64,000 bases of DNA from JAUXFS01 sp963772635 (GCA_963772635.1 CAVYYK010000041.1:62001-126000), one strand, 5' to 3'; shown: positions 1 through 11,608, counted from the stretch's first letter. The notes: generated by a model not told the origin, from the sequence alone. Made by a program: numbers and translations.

Positions 1-30
1 CTGCAAAAGGGTTCGCGGTCGGGCAGGGGC

Positions 31-73
31 GGCCGGAAACAGGGTGGCCGGAAACAGGGTGGCAGGAAACAGG
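31..73. repeat. 15-bp tandem repeat, about 2.9 copies
   Basis: Two exact copies of ggccggaaacagggt lie at 31-45 and 46-60. A third, partial and slightly diverged copy runs from 61 to 73. The block ends 17 bases before the antiporter start codon, so it lies in the probable leader or promoter of that gene. No function is known to me. Confidence 0.8.
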
Positions 74-90
74 AACGGATAGGGTCAATC

Positions 91-1875
91 ATGTCATTCC
101 TTCTCGAAGCCGTGGTTTTTCTGGCGGCGGCGGTGGTCACCGTGCCCCTGTTCAGGCGGCTGGGCCTCGGCGCGGTGCTCGGCTATCTGGTCGCGGGGGT
201 GGCGATCGGTCCCTGGGCGCTGGGGCTGGTCAGCGACGTCGATCACATCCTCCACTTCGCCGAGTTCGGGGTGGTCTTGCTGCTGTTCGTCATCGGCCTC
301 GAGTTGCAACCCAACCGTCTATGGACCTTGCGGAAAACCATCTTCGGGCTCGGCGGCGCCCAGCTGTTCGTGAGCGCCGCGTTGCTCGCCGTCGTCGGCT
401 ATGGTCTCGGACTGGGGCCGACCACGGCGGCGGTCGTCGGATTGGCGCTGTCGCTGTCGTCGACCGCATTCGCGTTGCAGATGCTCGCTGAACGGAACCA
501 GCTCACCACCCGCCACGGGCGCTCGGCGTTCTCGATCTTGCTTTTCCAGGATCTGGCGGCCATTCCGATGCTGGCGATCGTGCCCCTGCTCGGACCCGAG
601 GCCACGGGACCGATGGAAAGCTCGGGAATGGTCGCCGGCGTCCAGACCGTGGTGATCGTGCTCGCCGTCGTCATCGGCGGCAAATTCCTGCTGCGTCCGC
701 TGTTGCGCATGGTCGCGGCGACGAGGACGCCCGAGGTTTTTACCGCGATGGCGCTGCTCACCGTGGTCGGCACCGCGTTGCTGATGGAATCGGTCGGGCT
801 GTCGATGGCGCTGGGTGCCTTCCTCGCCGGCGTGTTGCTGGCCGACTCGGAATACCGTCACGCCCTCGAAGCCGACATCGAGCCGTTCAAGGGGATGCTC
901 CTCGGGTTGTTCTTCATCGCCGTCGGCATGTCGCTCAACGTCGGCCTCGTCGCCCGGCAGCCGGGGCTGGTTTTTGCGCTGGTGGCGGGGCTGATCGCCA
1001 TCAAGTTTGTTGTTCTTTACGGCCTCGGCCGGTTACAGGGGCTCAAGAACGCGGCCGCGTGCAGTCTGGCGGTGGCCATTTCGCAAGGCGGCGAGTTTGC
1101 CTTCGTCATCTTCGGGGTCGCCCTTGGTTCGGGATTGATCGGACCGGACCTGGCGGACCTGATGATCGCAGTGGTGACGATCTCGATGGTGGTCACGCCG
1201 CTGCTCACCTTCGTCAACGATGCCATTCGGCGGCGCTTTCCGGAAAAAACGGTTGCGCGGGATTTCGAAGCACCGCCGGAGCAGGATCGTCACGTGATCA
1301 TCGCCGGCTTCGGCCGCTTCGGCCAGATCGTCGGCCGGGTGCTGCGGGCGAAGAAGATCCCGTTCACCGCCCTCGAGATCTCGCCGGAACAGATCGACTT
1401 CGTCCGCAAGTACGGCAACAAGGTCTACTACGGCGATGCGTCGCGCCTCGCCCTTCTCCATGCGGCCCGGGCCGACCAGGCGGCGGCGTTCGTCCTCGCC
1501 ATCGACGACGTGGAGGCATCGCTGCGAACCGCCGAGACGGTCCGTAAGCATTTTCCCAAGCTGTCGGTCTACGCCCGCGCCCGCGACCGCAAGCATGCCC
1601 ATCAACTGATGGACCTGGGCGTCACCATCATGCGGCGCGAGACCCTCCATTCCAGTCTCGATCTCGCCGGCGCGCTGTTGACCGGCCTCGGTCTTTCGGC
1701 GAGCGAAGCCGAAAACGCGGTGGAGACATTCCGCCAGCACGACGAAATGCTGCTGTTCGCCCACTACTGGCACCACAACGACGAGGAAAAGATGCAGGCG
1801 CTGAGCAAGGAAGGCGCCCAGCAACTAAAGGAGCTGTTCGAGCAGGACGCCGCCAAGGACGAGGCGGCGGAATAG
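91..1875 (+). CDS. Kef-type monovalent cation:proton antiporter (CPA2 family)
   Basis: This is an inner-membrane cation/proton antiporter of the CPA2 family, 594 residues. The first ~385 residues are a chain of hydrophobic segments typical of the Na+/H+ exchanger domain. A cytoplasmic RCK/TrkA-N domain follows, with a dinucleotide-binding glycine motif, HVIIAGFGRFGQ, near residue 405. The C-terminal tail after the RCK domain is charged and probably coiled, as in KefB/KefC. In that family the RCK domain gates K+ efflux in response to nucleotides or glutathione adducts. I see no ancillary kefF/kefG-like subunit nearby, so glutathione gating is not implied. The start is the first ATG after the tandem repeat. 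The gene stands alone, 130 bases ahead of a toxin-antitoxin locus. K+ specificity is inferred from the family. Confidence 0.9.
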   Translation: MSFLLEAVVFLAAAVVTVPLFRRLGLGAVLGYLVAGVAIGPWALGLVSDVDHILHFAEFGVVLLLFVIGLELQPNRLWTLRKTIFGLGGAQLFVSAALLAVVGYGLGLGPTTAAVVGLALSLSSTAFALQMLAERNQLTTRHGRSAFSILLFQDLAAIPMLAIVPLLGPEATGPMESSGMVAGVQTVVIVLAVVIGGKFLLRPLLRMVAATRTPEVFTAMALLTVVGTALLMESVGLSMALGAFLAGVLLADSEYRHALEADIEPFKGMLLGLFFIAVGMSLNVGLVARQPGLVFALVAGLIAIKFVVLYGLGRLQGLKNAAACSLAVAISQGGEFAFVIFGVALGSGLIGPDLADLMIAVVTISMVVTPLLTFVNDAIRRRFPEKTVARDFEAPPEQDRHVIIAGFGRFGQIVGRVLRAKKIPFTALEISPEQIDFVRKYGNKVYYGDASRLALLHAARADQAAAFVLAIDDVEASLRTAETVRKHFPKLSVYARARDRKHAHQLMDLGVTIMRRETLHSSLDLAGALLTGLGLSASEAENAVETFRQHDEMLLFAHYWHHNDEEKMQALSKEGAQQLKELFEQDAAKDEAAE

Positions 1876-1976
1876 CGGGGTGTCGGCTGTGCACACAAGG
1901 ACGCGCGGCCGATGGTGACGTTGATATCGCCGCAAATCTGCTTGCCGGTGTCGATGTCGTCGGCATTGCATTCGCA

Positions 1977-2010
1977 ATATCGTATATAATATCATATCGT
2001 ATACGATATG
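1977..2010 (+). promoter_or_regulatory. promoter and palindromic operator of the PIN toxin-antitoxin locus
   Basis: A perfect -10 hexamer, TATAAT, lies at 1985-1990, so transcription should start near 1997. CATATCGTATACGATATG at 1993-2010 is a perfect 18-base palindrome, and its last three bases are the toxin start codon. The half-site ATATCGTATA also occurs directly repeated at 1977-1986, so two sites flank the -10 box. This layout fits autorepression by a ribbon-helix-helix antitoxin. Binding is inferred. I found no convincing -35 box at 16-18 bases. Confidence 0.6.
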
Positions 2011-2430
2011 AGGCTGGTCGTGGATACGGATGTGGTCGTCGCCGGCCTACGCAGCCCTGCGGGCGCTTCGGCCGCGCTGCTCCGCGCGTTCCGGCGGGGA
2101 CGTGGCGTGATGTTGTTGAGCGTGCCGCTGCTGATAGAATACGAGGCCGCATGCCGGCGGGCCGAGCACCGGCTCGCGGCCGGGCTGTCGGAGACGGAGA
2201 TCGAGACCTTTCTCGACGGTCTGGTGTTTCTGGCCGAGCCCGTGGAAACCCATTACCGATGGCGGCCACAGTTGCGCGATCCGGGCGACGAGATGGTTTT
2301 GGAAACCGCGGTCAACGGGCGGGCGCGGGCGATCGTGACCTTCAACCGTCGGGATTTCGGCGCGGCGCCTGCAAATTTCGGGATCGAGGTGTTGAGCCCC
2401 GCCGAGGCGTTGAGGAGGACCTACCAATGA
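2008..2430 (+). CDS. PIN-domain toxin of a toxin-antitoxin pair
   Basis: 140 residues with the features of the PIN-family toxins annotated as 'putative toxin-antitoxin system toxin component' (probable Mg2+-dependent ribonucleases). An N-terminal strand carries the first acidic residue (VVDTD, residues 4-8), and a later acidic patch (DPGDEMVLETA) is followed by AIVTFNRRDF, the usual C-terminal PIN signature. The acidic residues needed to coordinate metal are present. The gene overlaps the antitoxin start by four bases (ATGA), the normal arrangement for coupled toxin-antitoxin pairs. It starts inside its own palindromic operator with a leader of only about 11 bases. The partner antitoxin is frameshifted as read. 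Confidence 0.85.
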   Translation: MRLVVDTDVVVAGLRSPAGASAALLRAFRRGRGVMLLSVPLLIEYEAACRRAEHRLAAGLSETEIETFLDGLVFLAEPVETHYRWRPQLRDPGDEMVLETAVNGRARAIVTFNRRDFGAAPANFGIEVLSPAEALRRTYQ

Positions 2431-2685
2431 CGACGAAAACCAGCACCTATCCGCTCAGGCTTCCTCGGTCGCTGAAAGCCGCGGTCGAGAAGCTGAGCAA
2501 GGAGGATGGGACCAGCGTCAATCAGTTCGTGGTGATGGCGGTGGCCGAGAAGGTGTCGGCGCTGACCACTGCGGACGTATTTCGCCGAGCGCAAGGCGCG
2601 CGCCGACATGGAGGCGTTCGACCGCATCCTGTCCCGCGCCGGCGGCGAGCCGCCCCGTCCCGGCGACGAGTTGCCGAAGGACTGA
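2427..2685 (+). pseudogene. ribbon-helix-helix antitoxin, frameshifted
   Basis: The N-terminal ~50 residues (MTTKTSTYPLRLPRSLKAAV onward, then a stretch including SVNQFVVMAVAEK) are a ribbon-helix-helix DNA-binding domain of the kind paired with PIN toxins. The frame is lost near 2575. A one-base shift there resumes a typical tail (YFAERKARAD..., ending ELPKD) with a stop at 2683-2685. The product would be about 85 residues. As read, the first frame runs on into unrelated sequence. The extra base lies in gcggacgtattt. It may be a sequencing error, because a free PIN toxin would be harmful. The DNA-binding domain itself is upstream of the break. Confidence 0.75.
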
Positions 2686-2713
2686 CGTCGACTGTCATCG
2701 AAGGGATTTCGCG

Positions 2714-2782
2714 ATGGCGATGAAGAACAGGTGTCACGCCGGCGAGATCGTCGGGCACGAGTGCCTGGAGCCGCGGGGGCTT
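2714..2782 (+). pseudogene. N-terminal fragment of a HigA-type antitoxin
   Basis: The reading frame from ATG 2714 gives MAMKNRCHAGEIVGHECLEP followed by RGL. This closely parallels the first ~23 residues of the intact HigA at 26755 (MAMRNPPHPGGIVRRQCLEP then LGL). After that the similarity ends and a stop follows. The helix-turn-helix core is missing. It appears to be the 5' stub of a decayed addiction-module antitoxin, immediately downstream of the PIN/RHH pair. Confidence 0.6.
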
Positions 2783-2797
2783 TTGATGGAGGGCCGA

Positions 2798-2814
2798 CGC
2801 CGGGGTCCCCGGCG
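2798..2814. repeat. GC-rich perfect inverted repeat
   Basis: CGCCGGGG and CCCCGGCG are separated by a single T, giving a 17-base hairpin-forming sequence. It lies between the HigA stub and the next gene. A short A-rich stretch follows rather than T residues, so it is not a standard terminator for the plus strand. Confidence 0.4.
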
Positions 2815-2856
2815 CCCTTAAAAAAGATCTTCTCTTGGCTGTCTTTTGAGGTCGAA

Positions 2857-3922
2857 ATGACGAGCGATCTTTCACCCTGCCAGATTTACATTTCTATGCA
2901 GACGGTCAGCGGCGTGGGGCGCTGGTATAAAGAGGACGAGGGAGCCCTCAGTCGCCGCTTCGTGCTGGAGGAAATCGTTGACCCGTCCGAGGACGAATGG
3001 TCCAAAGACGATGAAGCGACCTTCGGGGAAAGCAAGATCAGCGTCGAAATCCAGGCTCCTAGGCAAGAATGGTTAGAAGAAGTGGCGACGCACGAGGGCC
3101 TGCCGTCGATTTGCGGAACCTTGAAGGTGATGGCCAACTTGCAGCCCGAGCGTTACACCGATGATTGGTTTGGACCGCCCGTTCAAGCAGAGTCTGTTCG
3201 TTGACGATCAAACCTTCGACCGCCTGGAGAAGCACCTCGCGGACGCCGATCGCCGGGACCTTGAAATCGATGGGCGCCTGGATCTATCTGGAAATTCGTT
3301 GCCCAAGCCGCAAGGAGCGTTCGTGAGCGTCCGGCGACAGGAGCTCATCTCGAATGAGGACCGCATATACGCCATCGTCGGGTTCAATCTGGGGGCTCAC
3401 GGGCGATGCCGCTTCATGCCAAAACGACCGCTCAGTCCGTCGACGGTCGTTCGCCATGCTTCCCCGAGTACGCACCTGAGAGTTCGCCTCGTCGACCTCC
3501 GGTTCTCGCTTGACATGGAAAGAGGGCAAATGTCCGAGATCCGCTGCGACGGCCTCATCAGGGCGCCCAATAAGCCCTACAATGGGGCAGGAGTTACGGT
3601 AGAATTCCTTGAACATGACCGCGATAGATCGGGGGACTACCCCGAGGAGGCCGAGGCCGGGAAGTTTTGGCTTCATCCTCCCGAGCAGAACGCGTCGCCA
3701 GACCGCGGCTACTATGGATCGATCTATCTCCATTTCACCGAAGACGACGCCCTCAAGTTCCTTTTCCCGTTGCTCGCGCTCGGCTCCGGATACGGGTCAC
3801 TTGTTCTGACGCTGTCGATGCCCATCGACGACGCTTTCCTGGACACCGCGAGTGAGCCTTTGTCAGTGGCAATTTCTCGCTACTGCCTCGAACTTGCGCG
3901 AAACCTCGGCTCGGATCGATAA
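2857..3922 (+). pseudogene. conserved hypothetical gene, probably one frameshifted reading frame
   Basis: Two overlapping frames appear to be one gene. Frame one runs from ATG 2857 to 3204 (115 residues, acidic, with WYKEDEG and EDEWSKDDEA). Frame two runs from about 3161 to 3922. The frame-two text makes sense only from FKQSLFVDDQTFDRLEKHLA onward. Removing one C from the ccgccc run near 3175 would join DWFGPPFKQSLFVDD without a break and give a ~354-residue protein. I recognise no domain. The second part carries repeated beta-strand-like segments (LRVRLVDLRFSLDM, VTVEFLEHD) and no signal peptide. Codon use is less GC-biased than in the flanking core genes, and the gene lies in a decayed accessory islet, both consistent with transfer. 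Confidence 0.5.
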
Positions 3923-3994
3923 GGAATATCGTTGCGGTTGTCGGCACGAAGAATTGGCAGAAGTATGGAGACGACTGCGAGAGGGGACTTGCAT

Positions 3995-4250
3995 ATGGTT
4001 GATGCAAACGAAATTCGGCGACACGTCCTCGATGATGCCGTCGAGTTGATTGCAACTCTCAAGCTGCTCTGGCCGCTGCATGAGGATCTCGAAGAAGGGA
4101 ATCGTCGAGAACTCGCGGAAGTTATCGGCGAACTTCTTGCTCGGTCTCCTCCAGCGCAACCTGGTCCTTGTTGTTTGTCGGCTCCACGAGAGGGCAGACA
4201 AGGGCAGGGATGGTCACACGGCTTCGATTGCAGGTTGGCTGAAAGCTATC
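3995..4250 (+). pseudogene. truncated, frameshifted HEPN/AbiU2-like protein
   Basis: ATG 3995 has a good ribosome site (gagagggg, about 8 bases upstream) and reads MVDANEIRRHVLDDAVELIA, a helical segment that continues to ELLAR. Near 4142-4148 the frame must shift by one, giving LLQRNLVLVVCRLHERADKG and then HTASIAGWLKAI. That second helix, with R-x3-L-x5-RLH and TASI, resembles the AbiU2 branch of HEPN proteins associated with abortive infection. Similarity stops at about 4250, so the C-terminal half is missing. The family call is from memory of the motif pattern and is tentative. Confidence 0.35.
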
Positions 4251-4370
4251 CATGAGTGTTCGCACAGGAATCGACCGGATACACAAACTGGATACACATG
4301 CCGGAACGCGAGGTCCGAGACTTCCTCGCCGACATACCCGAAGGACATACAGATCAAAGAGTTCGAGGCA

Positions 4371-4493
4371 CGGGGTCTTTTGGTGCGCCACGACTGCCCG
4401 GAGCCGCTCGGGCTCAGCTGCAGCCGCAGGCAGTTCTCGGAGCTGCTCAACGGTTATTTGGCTATTTCGTGTGAGATGGCGATCCGGAGATAG
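4371..4493 (+). pseudogene. internally deleted HigA-type antitoxin fragment
   Basis: The frame reads RGLLVRHDCPEPLGLS, then a short unrelated stretch, then FSELLNGYLAISCEMAIRR and a stop. This matches the region around the helix-turn-helix of HigA antitoxins (compare GGIVRRQCLEPLGLS and QALSDLVNEKAGISTEMAIR at 26755), with about ten residues of the helix-turn-helix lost. Neither the N-terminus nor the C-terminal half is recognisable. It is the second HigA remnant within 2 kb. The stretch from 4494 to 4691 contains nothing I recognise. Confidence 0.6.
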
Positions 4494-4691
4494 TAACCAC
4501 TTCAATTTTTCAAGATAGTGCTTGGTGGTGATCAATCCGTCCTATCTATCGGGTGCCTTTTTCCGCCAACTTTCTCAAAATCTGCCCGAGTACCTCTCCC
4601 GACTCGCGGGTCGGCGCATCAAAATAGCGGAATGGTTTAGAATTTTAAGGTGAAGGGAGGCCACGATTTCTTTGGCGTCGTCAACGGGCTG

Positions 4692-6294
4692 TTAGCGTCT
4701 CGCGGCGCCACCGGTGGCCGCGTCGCCTCCCGCCATCCTTTTCAGGGTCACGCGATCCACCTTGCCGGTCGCATTCAGCGGCATCTCGTCGAGGACGATG
4801 ATCTCTTCCGGCGCCTTGTAGCCGACGCGCGCGCGGGCGAAGTGGATGAGGTCCTGCATCGTGGGCGGCGCTGCTCCCGCCTCCAGCGTGACGTAGGCGC
4901 GCACGTTTTCGCCGTGCATGGGACTCTGCACGCCGACGACGCCGGCACTGGCCACGGCGTCGTGTTCGAGCAGCGCGGCTTCCACCTCCTGCGGGCAGAT
5001 GTTCGAGCCGTCGTGGACGATGATCTGCTTCTGGCGGCCGTGGAACCAGAGATAGCCGTCCGCGTCGGCGCTCATCACGTCGCCGGTATCGAGCCAGCCA
5101 TCGACGATCGTCTCGGCGGTCGCCTGCGGATTGTTCCAATAGCCGACCATATTGCCGGGAAACTTGATCCAGAGACGCCCGTCCGCGCCGGTCGCCACCT
5201 CGCGGCCGTCGTCGTCGCGCAGCGAGGCCTGGTAGCCGGGCGCGAGGGGCCCGACGGAGCCGATCTTCGCCGCATCCGGCGGATTGACGGTCGGAATGCC
5301 GATCTCGGTCATACCGTAGTCCTCGTCGATCGACGATGCCGGCGAGCGCGGTGAACTCCTCCTCGAGGGCCTCGGAAACCTTGTCGCCGCCCGAGAAGCA
5401 CGCCTTGACCGAGGCGAAATCCGCGCGGCGGGCGCCGTGATCGCGGGTCAGCGCATAGAGCGCCGAGGGCAGCATCCACATCTTGGTCGGCCGTTCCTCG
5501 CGCAACAGCGGCAGGATTTCGTCGCCGTCGAAGGTGCGCGCCATGACGACCCTGCCGCCGGCGGCGAACGTCATCATCGACAGGTGGTGTCCGCCGACAT
5601 GCGATGCCGACCCGCCGGGCATCATCACGTCGTCGGGACCCATGCCGAAGCTCTTGGCGGCGCTGGCGACGATCCAGCCGAGCGTCTCGAAGCTGTGGCA
5701 GACGCCCTTCGGCTTGCCGGTGCTGCCCGAGGTGAAGAAGATGATCGCCGGATCCTCCGGCTTCGGCGGGGCGAAGTCGCGGGTCGGCTCGCCTTCCGTC
5801 AGCGATCCGAAGCTTGGGTCGTCTCGTCCGCCACCGTCGTCATAGCTGATTCGGCCGAGCGGCAGTTTGCCCGCAAGCTTGCTGGCGGCCAGGTCTTCGC
5901 GGCGCTCGTCATGGGCGAGCAGGATTTTCGCCCCGCAGACGTCGAGCGCATGGTCGATTTCCGGCGCCATGTAGCGGTAGTTCAGCGGCACCGCGACCAG
6001 CCCGCACTTCATGCAGGCGAGGTAGTGGACCAGCAGCTCCGTGCGGTTCGGCATCAGCGAGGCGATCCGGTCGCCCGGCGCGAGACCGAGGTCGAGGTAA
6101 TTGCCGGCCAGACGGGTGGAAACGGAATCGAGCATCCGCCACGTCCAGCGTCGCCGGCGCGAGACGAGCGCGTCCGCATCCGGCTTCGTCTCGAGGCCGT
6201 GCTTCAGGATCTCCGGGAGGTCGACGGGCCCGTCCAGCGGCGGTCCGGCAATCGGCATGGCGATCCTGCCTGATGGATCCGATCTCGAACGCAT
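4692..6294 (-). pseudogene. AMP-dependent acyl-CoA synthetase/ligase, frameshifted
   Basis: This is an ANL-superfamily enzyme that would activate a carboxylic acid to acyl-AMP and then acyl-CoA. The N-terminal domain carries the AMP-binding loop FFTSGSTGKPKGV. The C-terminal part has MTEIG, the DTGD motif (WLDTGDV), the hinge region GRQKQIIVHDGSNI, and the terminal NATGKVDR with the catalytic lysine. The two halves are in different frames. The break is near 5330, just before the YGMTE motif, and one base restores IDEDYGMTEIG. The restored length is about 530 residues, normal for the family. Two ATGs have plausible ribosome sites: 6294 (gaggg, 4 bases upstream) and 6258 (cagga). The latter begins MPIAGPPLDG, where family similarity starts. 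The substrate cannot be told from sequence. The gene is alone, downstream of secA. Confidence 0.8.
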
Positions 6295-6373
6295 CGTACC
6301 CTCGACGATAGCAAACGGGAAGCGGTTTGCAATAGCAGGTGCTGTCAGTCCGATCGGAACAAGTCACCGACTT

Positions 6374-9214
<2,841 letters not shown>

Positions 9215-9350
9215 CAATGATCCTCAAAAAAGAAAGGTTTTGCAGGCGCGACTTACCACGCCATCCGGCGACCCCTGGGCAACACATAGACGCGGTAACG
9301 GTCCCTGTCAATGAGCCGGGGCTTCCTTGTCTTGCTCGGGGGTCGGAAAT

Positions 9351-9394
9351 CGTCCCGGGAGTAAAAGGCCTGCGGCGCCCTTGTACCCGGGACG
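9351..9394. repeat. inverted repeat in the secA/parvulin divergent region
   Basis: CGTCCCGGG at 9351-9359 and CCCGGGACG at 9386-9394 form a perfect 9-bp stem around a 26-base loop. It lies in the 262-base region between the secA start and the parvulin gene, where two divergent promoters are expected. No T run follows, so an operator or mRNA leader structure is as likely as a terminator. Confidence 0.4.
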
Positions 9395-9476
9395 CCGATG
9401 TGCAATATCGCCCCGGTCAATAATCGTCCGGCGCCTGGGCTTTCGCCACCGTGCGGCACCAAGGAGATAAATTTCG

Positions 9477-10334
9477 ATGATTCGTTCTTTCGCCAACAGG
9501 GCGGCGGTCGTCGCCCTTCTCGCCGTTATGGCGCTACCGTCCTTGGCGGCTACCGCCGAGGAAGACCCGGTGGTCGCCAAGGTCAACGGCGCCGAAATCC
9601 ACCGGTCGCAGGCGCTCGAAGTCCGCCGCCGGCTGCCGGCGCAGATGCAGCAGGTTCCCGACGATCTCCTTATGCCCGTGCTGGTCAACATCGTCATCGA
9701 CACCAAGGTGGTGGCCGCCGAGGCGCGCCGGGAGAACCTGCAGGACGATCCGGAGGTGCGCGAGCAGATGGCGAAGCTCGAGGATCTCATCCTGGAGCAG
9801 TACCTGATCTCGCGCGTCGTGGAGAAGAGCGTCACCGACGAGGCCCTGAAAAAGCGCTACGAAAAGTTGGTCGAGGAGACCAAAGGCGAGGAGGAAGTCC
9901 ACGCCCGCCACATCCTGCTCGAAAAGGAGGAGGAGGCGAAAGAGGTGATCGCCCAGTTGCAGAAGGGGGCGGACTTCGCCGAACTGGCGAAGGAGAAGTC
10001 CACCGGCCCATCGGCGGCGCAAGGCGGCGATCTCGGCTACTTCGGTAAGGGTGAAATGGTCCCCGAGTTCTCGGAAGCGGCGTTCGCGCTGAAGCCCGGC
10101 GCCTTTACCGAGGAACCGGTGCACACCCAGTTCGGCTGGCACGTGATCAAGGTGGAGGACAGACGCCCCAAGGAGCCGCCGACCTTCGAGGAGGTGTCCG
10201 ATCAGTTGCGTGGCGAGTTGGCCCGTGAGGCCCGCGCCGCCTATGTCGAGGAACTTCGCGGGAAGGCCACCATCGAACGGATGGACGGGGCGCAAGCTCC
10301 GGCACCCGCGTCCGAACAGCCGGCCAAGAAGTAA
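9477..10334 (+). CDS. periplasmic parvulin-type peptidyl-prolyl cis-trans isomerase
   Basis: 285 residues. An N-terminal signal peptide (VVALLAVMALPSLAATA, cleavage near residue 25) is followed by a SurA/PpiC-like helical chaperone region and one parvulin domain from about residue 135 (VHARHILLEKEEEAKEVIAQ onward, including GGDLGYFGKGEMVPEF and FGWHVIKVE). It would isomerise Xaa-Pro bonds and help fold exported proteins in the periplasm, which fits its position opposite secA. A ribosome site (aaggag, 7 bases upstream) supports the start. The C-terminus is Ala/Pro-rich and probably disordered. argJ follows after 44 bases, probably in the same transcript. Confidence 0.92.
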   Translation: MIRSFANRAAVVALLAVMALPSLAATAEEDPVVAKVNGAEIHRSQALEVRRRLPAQMQQVPDDLLMPVLVNIVIDTKVVAAEARRENLQDDPEVREQMAKLEDLILEQYLISRVVEKSVTDEALKKRYEKLVEETKGEEEVHARHILLEKEEEAKEVIAQLQKGADFAELAKEKSTGPSAAQGGDLGYFGKGEMVPEFSEAAFALKPGAFTEEPVHTQFGWHVIKVEDRRPKEPPTFEEVSDQLRGELAREARAAYVEELRGKATIERMDGAQAPAPASEQPAKK

Positions 10335-10378
10335 ACCCGACCGTCGACCCGCTTCGATCGTCTCGAGATCAGCCACCG

Positions 10379-11608
10379 ATGAGCAAGAGATCTCCGCTCG
10401 CCCCCGCCGGCTTCCCCGAAATGCCGCCCGTCGCAGGCGTGCGTCTGGCGACCCACGCCTGCGGGTTGCGCTACAAGGGGCGGGACGACGTTTTGCTGGT
10501 GGAACTGGCGGAAGGGACGACCGCCGCCGGCGTGCTCACCCGGTCGACCACCGCGTCCGCTCCGGTCCTGTGGTGTCGCAAGGCGCTGAGGGGCGGAGAA
10601 GCGCGGGCGCTGGTGGTCAATGCCGGCAACGCCAACGCGTTCACCGGAGGCGCCGGCGAGCACGCGGTCGAGCAGACCGTCGAGGGTGCCTGCGTGGTGC
10701 TCGGTTGCCGGCCGAACCAGGTGTTCGTCGCGTCCACCGGCGTCATCGGCGAACCCTTGCCGTTCGAGAAGATCGCCGCCGCGTTCGCCGAGCTCCATTT
10801 GAGCTTGACCGAGAGCGCCTGGGAGCGGGCGGCGCGGGCGATTACCACCACCGATACCTTCCCCAAGGGCAGCGCCCGCCGTGCGACCATCGCCGGCACG
10901 CCGGTCGCGATCAGCGGCATCGCCAAGGGCTCGGGGATGATCGCCCCCAACATGGCGACGATGCTCGGCTTCGTCTTTACCGACGCGGCGATCGCCCCGG
11001 GGGCGTTGCAGGTGCTGCTGAGCGCCGCAGCCGACCGTTCGTTCAACTGCATCACCGTCGACGGCGACACCTCGACCAGCGACACGCTGCTGTTGTTCGC
11101 GACGGGCGCCGGCGGCAATGCGACCATCGTCGATGCCGGCGATCCGCGGCTGAACGATTTCCGGGCCCGGCTCGACGAGGTGATGCTCGATCTCGCCCAC
11201 CAGGTGGTTCGCGACGGGGAAGGGGCGACCAAGTTCGTCGCCATCACCGTCACCGGCGCCGAGAACGACGCCGCGGCTCGGACCATCGGTCTCTCCATCG
11301 CCAATTCGCCGCTGGTGAAGACGGCGGTCGCCGGCGAGGACGCCAACTGGGGCCGGATCGTCATGGCCGTCGGCAAGTCGGGTGAGAAGGCCGACCGCGA
11401 ACGGATCTCCATCCGGATCGGCGGCTATCCGGTGGCCGAGGTCGGCGCCGCCGTCCCCGGCTACGACGAGACCCCGGTTGCCGCCCACATGAAAGGGACC
11501 GACGTGGAGATCGCCGTCGACGTCGGCATCGGCGAGGGGCGGGCCACGGTCTGGACTTGCGATCTCACCCACGGCTATATCGATATCAATGCCGATTACC
11601 GGTCCTGA
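10379..11608 (+). CDS. argJ: ArgJ bifunctional glutamate N-acetyltransferase / N-acetylglutamate synthase
   Basis: ArgJ transfers the acetyl group from N-acetylornithine to glutamate, recycling it in arginine biosynthesis. Bifunctional forms also use acetyl-CoA. The 409-residue protein has the autocleavage site: in GMIAPNMATMLGFV the precursor is cut before Thr of ATML to give alpha and beta chains, and that Thr is the N-terminal nucleophile. Other conserved stretches are VVNAGNANAFTG, SFNCITVDGDTSTSDT and EDANWGRIVMA. The length is normal. It overlaps mutT by 20 bases. Confidence 0.97.
   Translation: MSKRSPLAPAGFPEMPPVAGVRLATHACGLRYKGRDDVLLVELAEGTTAAGVLTRSTTASAPVLWCRKALRGGEARALVVNAGNANAFTGGAGEHAVEQTVEGACVVLGCRPNQVFVASTGVIGEPLPFEKIAAAFAELHLSLTESAWERAARAITTTDTFPKGSARRATIAGTPVAISGIAKGSGMIAPNMATMLGFVFTDAAIAPGALQVLLSAAADRSFNCITVDGDTSTSDTLLLFATGAGGNATIVDAGDPRLNDFRARLDEVMLDLAHQVVRDGEGATKFVAITVTGAENDAAARTIGLSIANSPLVKTAVAGEDANWGRIVMAVGKSGEKADRERISIRIGGYPVAEVGAAVPGYDETPVAAHMKGTDVEIAVDVGIGEGRATVWTCDLTHGYIDINADYRS

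Noticed and set aside
2798..2826. Intrinsic terminator at the GC-rich palindrome
   Set aside because: The hairpin is followed by A residues rather than T on the plus strand, and the loop would be a single base.
9534..10376. Minus-strand frame over the parvulin gene
   Set aside because: Antisense shadow; the plus strand has signal peptide and parvulin domain.
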